DNA from: UBA8752 sp965659115
Lineage (GTDB): Bacteria; Bacteroidota; Bacteroidia; Flavobacteriales_D; Sanyastnellaceae
NCBI GenBank assembly: GCA_965659115.1
Contig: CBFHUP010000006.1
Span: 1 to 60,585 of the forward strand
DNA: 60,585 nt
Direction of reading: 5' to 3'
Of the stretch, positions 17,018-24,891 are shown in pieces. How positions within the stretch are numbered: position 1 is the stretch's first letter; every line of letters starts with the position of its first letter. Both the position numbers and the translations under genes were made by a program. The notes beneath the pieces were generated by a model, which saw nothing but the letters and a program-made list of their open reading frames with translations, had not been told where the DNA came from and made no database searches.

Positions 17018-18717
17018 TCGCGGGTTGGAGCGGATTCAGCATCGGGTCCCTGTCCCATCACAGCGGACATCTCGTCGCCAAAAACCTTCAATGCACGGCC
17101 GACCGTTGGGTCCTTGGTGAGGCTCCGCTCAACCATGCCGGCAGCGTAATGAAAACGCAAGACCACCTCATCTTCTATGGATTGGCGAACCTCGTCTTCG
17201 AAAAGGCCCAAGTCCCGCTCCAAATTCGGCTCGAGCGCCGCGCGCAAAGCGGCCAGAGACCCTTCTGCAACCCCTTCATATTGTTCCAACTCCACCACGT
17301 TGCGCAGCTCCTCCAACACGACCATGCTCTCGGTGTCATATTCGAAGCCTTCACCCTGCAGGTGGGTCAAAAAACCGTCCCAATCCGCCTCTGCCAAGCT
17401 GTATGAAACCGGATCCGAAACATCTGTACTGTCCAGCGCTGCGGCCACTTGGGTGGCGTAGTGAAAGACCTCATAATCGTCCAAGAGCCGTTGCAGCAGT
17501 GTGGACATGAAAGGGGTCTCCACCTCAATGTCCGGTTGGATTCCCCTGCCCTCGACCACGGGGCGGCCTCCTTTGGTTTCGAAGGTGCGCAACAGCGTGT
17601 CTGAAACGGCCTTGGCCTTGCCTTGAGCGTCCCTCACACCCCCGTAGTCCAACCGTTGAATGCACCTGCCGCTCGCTGTGTAATACTTGGCAACGGTGAC
17701 CTTCAAGCGCGTATTGAACGCCATGTCCTTGGTCTGCTGCACGAGCCCTTTTCCAAAGCTCTCCATGCCAACGATGACCGCACGGTCCAAGTCCTGAAGG
17801 GTCCCGCTGACAATCTCGGAGGCACTCGCGGACTGGCCGTCGATCAAAACCACAAGCGGCAGGTCCTCTGCAGTGGGCCGTCCAAGGGCTTTGTAGGACT
17901 TGTTCCAATTCTCGCTTTTGCCTCGGGTAGAGACAATTTCGGTCCCTTTAGGAACGAACAGGTTGACAATGCTCACGCTTTCTTTGAGCAGTCCACCTCC
18001 ATTGCCCCGCAAATCAAACACCAGCTGCTTCATGCCTGCTGAATCCCTAAGGGACATGAGGGCTTTGCGGACCTCGCCTGCAGACCCTCGGGTAAACTTG
18101 GCCAAATAGATGTAGCCCGTGCTGTCATCAAGCATGCCAGAGTAGGTCACAGCAGGCACGCGGACCTTGGCCCTTTTCACCATCAAATCCATGATGCCTC
18201 CCCCATGCGGGCGATCAACCCGGATTTCGATTTCGCTGCCCGACTCCCCCTTGAGAAGCTCGCCTACATCGTCACTGTTGGCGTCTCCCTCCAGAGACTG
18301 TCCCCCAACGGAGAGTACCACATCCCCAGGGCGGATTCCTGCCTTCTGTGCGGGATAACCCTCGTACACCTCCACAATTGTTGTCTTGCCATCAATGGGC
18401 TGAACCAGCGCGCCAATCCCACCGTATTCACCTGTGTTCATGAACCTCAAATCTTCGATTCGAGACTCAGGATAGTAAACGGTGTATGGATCGAGTTCGT
18501 CCAACATGGCGTCTATGGCCACGCTCATCAACGTGCCCGGTTCGGGCTCTTCTACATAGAATTCATGGACCCCCTTGAACACTGAGGTCAAGATTTCGAG
18601 GTGCTTGGTGACCTCGAAATAAGTTCCGGGAAGTTGGGCCGCGCGCAGTCCCACCAAAGCCGTAACGCCAGCGAGCACCAAGGTCAAAGCCACTTTGTGA
18701 GAACGAAAGGTCTTCAT
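17014..18717 (-). CDS. C-terminal processing peptidase, S41 family (CtpA-like)
   Basis: This is a 567-aa exported serine protease with one N-terminal membrane anchor or signal (VALTLVLAGVTALVGLRAAQ). A PDZ domain follows (about 75-165: YGGIGALVQPIDGKTTIVEVYEGYPAQKAGIRPGDVVLSVGG), then the S41 domain with catalytic Ser in IDGQSASASEIVSGTLQD and catalytic Lys in GMESFGKGLVQQ. Such proteases trim or degrade periplasmic proteins at their C-termini. The C-terminal extension is helical. ATG 18717 was chosen because it overlaps the rnpA stop by 4 bp (ATGA) and begins right at the anchor; a longer in-frame start at 18831 lies inside rnpA. Adjacency with rnpA is common in Bacteroidota. Confidence 0.93.
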   Translation of the reverse strand: MKTFRSHKVALTLVLAGVTALVGLRAAQLPGTYFEVTKHLEILTSVFKGVHEFYVEEPEPGTLMSVAIDAMLDELDPYTVYYPESRIEDLRFMNTGEYGGIGALVQPIDGKTTIVEVYEGYPAQKAGIRPGDVVLSVGGQSLEGDANSDDVGELLKGESGSEIEIRVDRPHGGGIMDLMVKRAKVRVPAVTYSGMLDDSTGYIYLAKFTRGSAGEVRKALMSLRDSAGMKQLVFDLRGNGGGLLKESVSIVNLFVPKGTEIVSTRGKSENWNKSYKALGRPTAEDLPLVVLIDGQSASASEIVSGTLQDLDRAVIVGMESFGKGLVQQTKDMAFNTRLKVTVAKYYTASGRCIQRLDYGGVRDAQGKAKAVSDTLLRTFETKGGRPVVEGRGIQPDIEVETPFMSTLLQRLLDDYEVFHYATQVAAALDSTDVSDPVSYSLAEADWDGFLTHLQGEGFEYDTESMVVLEELRNVVELEQYEGVAEGSLAALRAALEPNLERDLGLFEDEVRQSIEDEVVLRFHYAAGMVERSLTKDPTVGRALKVFGDEMSAVMGQGPDAESAPTRE

Positions 18718-19058
18718 GCTTCTGTTGTGGATGCGGCTTGCGCCATTCGATTCAACAATTTGACCATGCCGCGTTCCATCGATTCCGAGGGAGGCAGGTC
18801 CTTCCCTACAAAGATGAGCACCACAGCGCATTGGTGGCCTTCAGGAATTGTGGCCTCAAATTCTGCCCGGTGGTGACGCCACGACTCCCGCATCAAACGC
18901 TTGATACGGTTGCGGTCCACGGCCCTTTTGAAGCGGCGTTTGCTGACGGTGAAGGCCACCCGTGTTGGAGCTGTACCATCTGGTGGGATCGTCACAAATC
19001 GCGCGACCAGAGGAAAGCCTTTGGCGGTGTGCCCTTCGGCGAACACCCGGTCCATCAC
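18714..19058 (-). CDS. rnpA: ribonuclease P protein component
   Basis: RnpA is the protein subunit of RNase P, which helps the catalytic RNA cleave 5' leaders from pre-tRNA. The RNR-type signature is clear: VAFTVSKRRFKRAVDRNRIKRLMRESWR, preceded by DRVFAEGHTAKGFPLVARFV. At 114 aa from GTG 19058 the protein lacks about 10 residues usually found before the first helix. The frame stays open upstream and reads RSLKRRVV immediately before, which looks like the missing helix start. No ATG, GTG or TTG is present there, only CTG codons (19133 and 19073), so the true start is uncertain. The gene sits between hemD and the S41 protease, as in other Bacteroidota. Confidence 0.92.
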   Translation of the reverse strand: MMDRVFAEGHTAKGFPLVARFVTIPPDGTAPTRVAFTVSKRRFKRAVDRNRIKRLMRESWRHHRAEFEATIPEGHQCAVVLIFVGKDLPPSESMERGMVKLLNRMAQAASTTEA

Positions 19059-19129
19059 GACCCGGCGCTTCAGGCTTCGGTCCCGCCCTTGATGGAGGTC
19101 TGGGCCCTGGTCGTTGGAGTCTTGGCCGG

Positions 19130-19876
19130 TCAGTCCTTTCCTAGAATGTGGTTCTCGATGGCCATGCTCATGGACGGCGCCTTGGGGTTGGGGGCGCCCA
19201 CATCAATCCTCAAGGACCGGTTTTCTGCAGCTTTACGGGTTGTGGGGCCGAACACTGCTATTCGGGTTTCTCCCTGCTCAAAGTCTGGGAAGTTCTTGTA
19301 CAGGCTTTCGATGCCCGAAGGTGAAAAGAACACGAGCAGGTCGTATTTCACATCGGACAAATCGGACAGGTCGCTGCACACCGTCTTGTACATCACCGCT
19401 TTGGTGAAATCGATCCCCGCCTCATCGAGCGCATTGGGAATGCTCGGCTTGAGAATGTCCGCACAGGGAAGAAGGAACTTCTCCTTTTTGTGCTTTTTGA
19501 TGGAGTCCATCAACTCTGCAAACCGCAATTGCCCATGAAAAATCTTGCGCTTCCGGTACACAATGTATTTCTGGAGATAGTGGGCTGTCGACTCACTGAT
19601 GCAGAAATACTTGGTGGAATCAGGAACTTCGAATCGGAGTTCGCCTGCCATCCGGAAGTAGTGATCGACGGCATTGCGCGAAGTAAAAATCACGCAGTTG
19701 TGATCCGCGAGATCGATGCGGTCTTGCCTGAAGACTTGACCGTCTACACCTTCGACGTGAATAAAACTGCGAAAATCGATTTTCAACTTATGCTTACTGG
19801 CCAAATCGAAGTACGGAGACTTCTCAGTAGCTGGCTTGGGTTGCGAAATCAGAATCGTCTTGACCTTCTTGCCCAT
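19130..19876 (-). CDS. hemD: uroporphyrinogen-III synthase
   Basis: HemD closes hydroxymethylbilane into uroporphyrinogen III, the branch point of haem and sirohaem synthesis. The 248-aa sequence has the two-domain HemD layout: an N-terminal part (VKTILISQPKPATEKSPYFDLASKHKLKIDF, CVIFTSRNAVDHYFRM) and a second part with LLVFFSPSGIESLYKNFPDFEQGETRIAVFGPTTRKAA, the usual substrate-cleft segment. The family is poorly conserved, but these stretches match the Bacteroidota form well. It lies 6 bp after DUF4271 on the same strand, a pairing common in the phylum. Confidence 0.92.
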   Translation of the reverse strand: MGKKVKTILISQPKPATEKSPYFDLASKHKLKIDFRSFIHVEGVDGQVFRQDRIDLADHNCVIFTSRNAVDHYFRMAGELRFEVPDSTKYFCISESTAHYLQKYIVYRKRKIFHGQLRFAELMDSIKKHKKEKFLLPCADILKPSIPNALDEAGIDFTKAVMYKTVCSDLSDLSDVKYDLLVFFSPSGIESLYKNFPDFEQGETRIAVFGPTTRKAAENRSLRIDVGAPNPKAPSMSMAIENHILGKD

Positions 19877-19882
19877 GAGTCT

Positions 19883-20542
19883 TCACCATTGCCAGGCGCG
19901 TAACAATACCGCGACTGGGAGGAATTCGAGGCCGCAAAGGTAGAAAAACCCTTCAACCGGAAGATGGCGCAGTCTGGGAATACGCTCGAAGGACCTGCGG
20001 TGACGCATCAGCCAACCTCCACACCATACTCCAGCCGTGGCCCACAAACCATAAAATGAGGGTTCATGCCCCCAAATTGTGATGCAAAGGCCCAGCGGAG
20101 AAATCAACCAAGCGGTTGATTCTAAAACATATCGATGTCCCAGTGCCCATTCTCTGCCGTGAACCTCGCCAGAAGAAATGCCCTCCCAAATGCGCGCCAC
20201 ACACCAACGAGACAACATGAGCACCGTCCACAACATCCACAACCGAAGTACACCTTCAGGAGAAAGCACCTGCAACCCAGCCCTGTCCAACATGCCATTC
20301 AGTGCCAAGGAGATGGCCAAGCCTGCCGTGGTGTTCTGGATCCAACCTGAGTACCATGGTGCGGTAAAGTCTCCCCGAGACTGGAGCAGCAACCGAAAAT
20401 CTGTCCAGGCCCAGCCGAGGTGAACGAAATACTTTGGGCTCCATTGCCTGAACGCTCCAACCGCAATCGCAACCGCGCACCACGCTGCCCACCACCATTC
20501 TGGTGGTGCCCATTCTACTGCACGTTCTGCTCCATCGAACAT
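19883..20542 (-). CDS. DUF4271 membrane protein
   Basis: This 219-aa integral membrane protein has about 5-6 hydrophobic helices. It ends with the family's typical tail FFYLCGLEFLPVAVLLRAW, which matches DUF4271, and it is directly upstream of hemD, the usual position of this family in Bacteroidota. Function unknown. The constant link to hemD suggests a role near haem synthesis or the envelope, but no catalytic or haem-binding motif is obvious. It is probably the first gene of the operon that runs through hemD, rnpA, the S41 protease and the O-antigen-ligase-like gene. Confidence 0.82.
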   Translation of the reverse strand: MFDGAERAVEWAPPEWWWAAWCAVAIAVGAFRQWSPKYFVHLGWAWTDFRLLLQSRGDFTAPWYSGWIQNTTAGLAISLALNGMLDRAGLQVLSPEGVLRLWMLWTVLMLSRWCVARIWEGISSGEVHGREWALGHRYVLESTAWLISPLGLCITIWGHEPSFYGLWATAGVWCGGWLMRHRRSFERIPRLRHLPVEGFFYLCGLEFLPVAVLLRAWQW

Positions 20543-20593
20543 GATTCGAATGTCGGCAAACCAACGGTGTCCACCATGTCCATTTGAGGCAGG

Positions 20594-22945
20594 TTATCCA
20601 TGGCCGGGAACATCCACCACAATTCTCTTGCGCCCTTGGCATAGCCCCGTCCACCATTTCAATTCCCACAGCATGATGCCGGGCCGGGAGGTTCGACCAC
20701 TTGGGAGGGTTCCCGTCCAAGACCACCGACCAGCAGACAGGACATCCTCCAGCACGGTGCGCCCCAGCAATTCGCCCGATGGCCAATCAATCATGTTCAC
20801 GACTATGGCTCCTCCAGCCATAGGAAAGGCCCACTCAAGACTCGGCAACCCCCCGGTGAATGTGGGAGGGCGCACTGCCACATCACCGCAATCAACTGAC
20901 GGGTTCTGTGCAGGGGGTGCTCCTGGCGATCCACGGCTGGGCGCAGGAGACCAGTCCCCGACTTGGGTGCCGGTTCGCTCCCAAGCCCAGCCATCTTCCG
21001 TCCACCACCACGGCCCCTTTAGATGCGGGCCCCATTGCACCTCATCCACACCATCGGGTGCCAGTCCAGGCAACCTGATTTTGAGGGTCCCTCCGTTGTC
21101 GTTTAATGGGGCCCAACGATCGGCTGACCAACGTGAACGGCCTTTTCCTGGCAGTCCGGTACCCATCCATTTTGGACAGCGGCCAAATGCAGCCACCCCG
21201 CCCGGTGCAAGCACCAAAGAAGCATCCTCAGACACCCATGTGACCCAGTCAGACGGGAGGGGAATCGCCTCCGTGGTGGCTTGAAGGCCAGACAACTCTA
21301 TGGGCACTGTACCGCAGTTCTGAACCTCGGCAAATTCATCGCCAGATTCCGACGCATTCCAAAGCAGCTCAATGACCCGCAGGCAAGGCGCTGCATCACC
21401 GGGCAGCTGTGCCGACGGACATTGAACCTTGATTCGCGGTGCCTCTTGCCCGTCATACTGGAACGACACCACAGCTCCAGCGCTGGCATTGACCTCTTCT
21501 TCCATCCCTTCCCACCACAAACTGACCCCATCCGGTCGCCCAAGCACGGCTTCTGCCATCACCGGCCCTTGGGCGCCCTCCACTTGCCACTCTACCTCTC
21601 CAAGCTGATCCAAGTAGCGGTTGAGGAAAAGCTCCACCCTGCCTTGGCCCGTCCATTGAGACCCTCTGCAACCATAGCCTTTGATCGTGACGGGGTCTGC
21701 TATAGCAGTGGCATGCTCGCCCGCAGTTTGCCAAGCAGAGCCAGGGCCTCCCGACCGCACCAGCGGCAGGCCCGCCCCTGCTAAACCAGGTGCATCGTGG
21801 TCGCAGGGGCTCCACGACAACCCTGCCGCGACCGACCCCTGGGGCAACTTGAGAATCATGGTTCCACCGTCATTCGCCATGCCTGGCCAACTGTCAAAAT
21901 CACTGGAATTCAACCAAACCACACTGTCGCTTTGCAATACGGTCTGCCGCCGCAAGAACCCGCCGCCAAAAGACCATGACCCCAAGCCTATGGGATGTTG
22001 TGATTGGTTGAGTACCGCGATGGACTCCAAGGGCATCGCTGGATCGGAGGATACTGGATCGGCCAATGCGCCCACGATTGCGATGGCCCCGGTGGGGCTG
22101 ACAGGTTGGTAAACAGCGGATAAATGGCCGGCATCTTCTCCCTGAAAACAGCCACTCACGGGGCCTATGGATACAGGGACCCCTTGCTCCATCCAGTCTC
22201 CCATTCCCATTGGACGGTCTTCCCAATGAAGGCGCACCACAGAATCAGACAACCCTTGCACCGAAGCGGGCTGGCCCCCCACCAGTGCTTCGGCCGTCCG
22301 CAGGGTGACCGGGTTCAACGTCATGCCCAAAAACCAATCCAACTGACCCGCCCCCCTCGGAACCAGCCGCTCAGGAACCTCGGCCTCTGCAAATGCGGAA
22401 AGCAGCGTCGGGTGCCCTTGGACCAGCTGAGACTGTGGTGCACAAAAGGGATTTATTCCCGGCTCCCAGAGGTGCTGGTTTGCTGCCGCCCCACAATGTT
22501 GTGTGTCCGTGCGCATGACAGGGCGCCCCCCTTCTCCCAAGGATTCCGCCGAATATGGCATGGCGTCTACAACTTTGCCGCTGGCGTCTCTCAGCAATAC
22601 GGTGCCCCCGCCATTGACCAAAGCAGGCCATGTGGCCATGGGCATGGACACTGCATTGCCAAAATCAAAGCCCGCACTGTCGGCCGCCCGGTGGGCCACC
22701 AATGTCGTACCGGAAGGCCAGCAGCCCGCTGCACAAAAACGCGGGCTCCCATTCCATTCCAACGACCAGCCATCGGATGTAACGCAGGTATCGCTTATGA
22801 CCGTTAACGTCAATGCAATGAACTCCGCTTCTGGGGCACCCATCTGTGGCGTGGGATCAGGATGGATGGCTGTCAACACCCATTGACCCGCACAGATGCT
22901 CGGAAATAGACACAAGCAAAGGCCAACTTGAACCTTCTGCCACAT
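20594..22945 (-). CDS. secreted protein with lamin-tail-like repeats
   Basis: The 783-aa exported protein has a signal peptide (MWQKVQVGLCLCLFPSICAGQ). Three diverged lamin-tail-domain-like blocks are visible. The first starts at VLTAIHPDPTPQMGAPEAEFIAL and contains ALVNGGGTVLLRDASGKVVD. The second contains SWPGMANDGGTMILKLPQG. The third starts at CLRVIELLWNASESGDEFAEVQNCG and contains APLNDNGGTLKIRLPG. Such domains occur in Bacteroidota surface or secreted proteins, often with nucleases, but no nuclease motif is seen here. The C-terminus (SGRTSRPGIMLWELKWW...KRIVVDV) looks like the beta-rich end of T9SS-exported LTD proteins. Start 22945 was chosen because the signal peptide begins there; an in-frame start at 23107 would add an unlikely 54-residue leader. 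Divergent from asd. Confidence 0.78.
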   Translation of the reverse strand: MWQKVQVGLCLCLFPSICAGQWVLTAIHPDPTPQMGAPEAEFIALTLTVISDTCVTSDGWSLEWNGSPRFCAAGCWPSGTTLVAHRAADSAGFDFGNAVSMPMATWPALVNGGGTVLLRDASGKVVDAMPYSAESLGEGGRPVMRTDTQHCGAAANQHLWEPGINPFCAPQSQLVQGHPTLLSAFAEAEVPERLVPRGAGQLDWFLGMTLNPVTLRTAEALVGGQPASVQGLSDSVVRLHWEDRPMGMGDWMEQGVPVSIGPVSGCFQGEDAGHLSAVYQPVSPTGAIAIVGALADPVSSDPAMPLESIAVLNQSQHPIGLGSWSFGGGFLRRQTVLQSDSVVWLNSSDFDSWPGMANDGGTMILKLPQGSVAAGLSWSPCDHDAPGLAGAGLPLVRSGGPGSAWQTAGEHATAIADPVTIKGYGCRGSQWTGQGRVELFLNRYLDQLGEVEWQVEGAQGPVMAEAVLGRPDGVSLWWEGMEEEVNASAGAVVSFQYDGQEAPRIKVQCPSAQLPGDAAPCLRVIELLWNASESGDEFAEVQNCGTVPIELSGLQATTEAIPLPSDWVTWVSEDASLVLAPGGVAAFGRCPKWMGTGLPGKGRSRWSADRWAPLNDNGGTLKIRLPGLAPDGVDEVQWGPHLKGPWWWTEDGWAWERTGTQVGDWSPAPSRGSPGAPPAQNPSVDCGDVAVRPPTFTGGLPSLEWAFPMAGGAIVVNMIDWPSGELLGRTVLEDVLSAGRWSWTGTLPSGRTSRPGIMLWELKWWTGLCQGRKRIVVDVPGHG

Positions 22946-23017
22946 CAGAATCCTCCACTTTCGGGACGGACCCGAACCTGCACACCACGCCAGCATCTTC
23001 ATCATTCCGCAACCTCT

Positions 23018-23025
23018 TAACTTTG
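23018..23025 (+). promoter_or_regulatory. possible -7 promoter box of asd
   Basis: TAACTTTG matches TAnnTTTG exactly in the 168-bp divergent region between the lamin-tail gene and asd, 88 nt before the asd ATG. No -33 TTG is visible. The long leader makes this a weaker call. Confidence 0.35.
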
Positions 23026-23113
23026 TTGATGTCCCCGGCAACGCCCACAACCCAAGGCCATGCGCCTGCAAAGGGCCTCCAGAGCACCACAACTTTCGAC
23101 CGAACACCCCATC

Positions 23114-24127
23114 ATGTCACCCTCTCCCCACGGACGTACAGTAGCTGTCATCGGCGCCACAGGCTTAGTCGGGCGCACCATCATCGCTGGACTGGTCGCG
23201 CGAAAGTTTCCGATCAAGGAGCTCATACCCGTCGCCAGCAGACGCTCTCTTGGCTCCACCATTGAGTTTAAAGGCGATGAAATTCCGGTCATCAGTGTCG
23301 AAGAAGCGGTCGAGCGTCAACCCGACATCGCGCTGTTCAGTGCAGGTGGCGATGTGAGCAAGCAATGGGCACGTGCCTTCACCGACAAAGGCACCACCGT
23401 CATTGACAACAGCTCTGCGTGGCGCATGGACCCTACAGTTCCACTCATTGTGCCCGAGGTCAATGCAGATGCAGCGGGAGACCACCTCCTGATTGCCAAC
23501 CCCAATTGTTCGACCATTCAACTGGTCATGACGCTCAAGCCGCTGCACGATCGATTTTTGATTCGCCGGGCCATTGTGAGCACTTATCAGAGCGTCACAG
23601 GCACGGGTCAGGCGGGCATCGATCAGTTGGAAGGTGAGCGCCAAGGATCGGACCCAGCCCAGGTATATCCGCACCCCATTGATGGCAACTGCCTTCCGCA
23701 TTGTGATGTCTTCTTGGAGAATGACTTCACAAAGGAGGAGATGAAACTGCACCACGAGACCAAAAAAATCCTGGACGATGCCGATGTGCACGTCAGCGCT
23801 ACCGCGGTCAGGGTGCCCGTAGCGGGCGGACACTCCGAGAGTGTTTACTTGGAAATGGAGCGGTCGTTCAGTGTCCCCGATGTCAAAGAAGCCCTCCAGC
23901 TTATGCCCGGCCTCATCATTCAGGATGACCCCATGGCCAACATCTACCCGATGCCGGTCAAGGCTGCTGGAAAAGACGAAGTGTTCGTAGGCCGGATCCG
24001 CAGGGACTTGACAGAGGACCAAGGCTTGCACCTTTGGATTGTCTCGGACAACTTGCGCAAAGGAGCCGCGACCAACGCCATCCAAATCGCAGAGTTTCTG
24101 CAAAAATCTGGACGGTTCCGCAAATGA
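23114..24127 (+). CDS. asd: aspartate-semialdehyde dehydrogenase
   Basis: Asd reduces aspartyl-4-phosphate to aspartate semialdehyde with NADPH, feeding lysine/diaminopimelate, threonine and methionine synthesis. The 337-aa enzyme has the nucleotide-binding loop VAVIGATGLVGRTII, the SAGGDVS and IDNSSAWRMD segments, the catalytic Cys132 in IANPNCSTIQLV, and the catalytic His region in VRVPVAGGHSESVYLE. ATG 23114 was chosen because it gives the normal short N-terminus; ATG 23060 would add 18 unrelated residues. The stop overlaps the start of the Kunitz-domain protein gene by 4 bp (ATGA), so the two are probably co-translated. Confidence 0.97.
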   Translation: MSPSPHGRTVAVIGATGLVGRTIIAGLVARKFPIKELIPVASRRSLGSTIEFKGDEIPVISVEEAVERQPDIALFSAGGDVSKQWARAFTDKGTTVIDNSSAWRMDPTVPLIVPEVNADAAGDHLLIANPNCSTIQLVMTLKPLHDRFLIRRAIVSTYQSVTGTGQAGIDQLEGERQGSDPAQVYPHPIDGNCLPHCDVFLENDFTKEEMKLHHETKKILDDADVHVSATAVRVPVAGGHSESVYLEMERSFSVPDVKEALQLMPGLIIQDDPMANIYPMPVKAAGKDEVFVGRIRRDLTEDQGLHLWIVSDNLRKGAATNAIQIAEFLQKSGRFRK

Positions 24128-24891
24128 TCAGCGCACGCATTGCGCGAGGTCTTGCAGTGTCTTCGCTCGCCTTTTTTTGCCTTGGACTGCTCAACGCCCA
24201 AGAGGACCCGTGTGTCTTGTTGCCCGATGCGGGGCCTTGTGAAGCGGCCATCCCCGCGTGGTATTTCGATCAGGATTTTGGTGCATGCACCCAATTTTCT
24301 TGGGGGGGCTGCGGAGGAACGGTGCCATTCGAAACCATTGAAGACTGTTTGTTGGCGGAATGCGCTTCAGAAAACAGTTTAAGTGGCTTGTGCGATTCGA
24401 TTCATGTGGGCATCGAATGGGTGGGTACAGCCGACGATGGGCATGTAGAAATACTCGTCGCCCCTGATTACAACACGGCTTATTGGTTTGCCTATGCCGG
24501 GTTTGCTGTGTTTGACCTCGAAGGCAACCTTCTGGCCGCCGAGAACGTCTCCACCGCTCCAAATGCCTTTGGCTTTGATGGTCAATTGGAGCCCCATTTG
24601 CGCTATTTGGAATATCAACCTGGCGTGGACCTCAGCACATGGGCCGACCCCATCGAAGTTGAATTGCGCCTTTATGAGGGTTGGATGGCGGGCCAAGCGA
24701 TCGAGCGCTGCTCATGGCCATGGAACAGCCTTGGTGGCCCGACAAGCAGTGTTGGCACGCTCAACGGTGATCCCCATGGAGAGTGGCGCACCTATGACCT
24801 ATTGGGGCGGCCTGCCGAAGCCTCCCCTGGCGCGCTGTTGATCCAGCGCAACTCCAGCGGACGCACTCGAAAGGTCTTTATCACCGAATGA
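24124..24891 (+). CDS. secreted protein with Kunitz/BPTI-like domain and T9SS sorting domain
   Basis: This 255-aa protein has a signal peptide (ending about GLLNA/Q) followed at once by a Kunitz (BPTI) domain. Cysteines at 30, 39, 55, 63, 75 and 80 give spacings 8-15-7-11-4, against 8-15-7-12-3 in BPTI. The signature FSWGGCGG...FETIEDC matches the Kunitz pattern FxYGGCxGN...FxTxEEC. The P1-equivalent residue after the second Cys is Glu40, where trypsin inhibitors have Lys or Arg. The middle is a beta-rich domain (HVGIEWVGTADDGHVEILV). The C-terminus (YDLLGRPAEASPGALLIQ...KVFITE) is a T9SS type A sorting domain. The start overlaps the asd stop by 4 bp. It may inhibit host, prey or self proteases, or serve only as a disulphide-stabilised scaffold. 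Confidence 0.85.
   Translation: MISARIARGLAVSSLAFFCLGLLNAQEDPCVLLPDAGPCEAAIPAWYFDQDFGACTQFSWGGCGGTVPFETIEDCLLAECASENSLSGLCDSIHVGIEWVGTADDGHVEILVAPDYNTAYWFAYAGFAVFDLEGNLLAAENVSTAPNAFGFDGQLEPHLRYLEYQPGVDLSTWADPIEVELRLYEGWMAGQAIERCSWPWNSLGGPTSSVGTLNGDPHGEWRTYDLLGRPAEASPGALLIQRNSSGRTRKVFITE

Noticed and set aside
23165..24103. Reverse open frame (312 codons) opposite asd
   Set aside because: A shadow of asd; same explanation. Others at 2755-3966, 25694-26761, 47664-48734, 56871-57704 and 59368-60546 were rejected alike.
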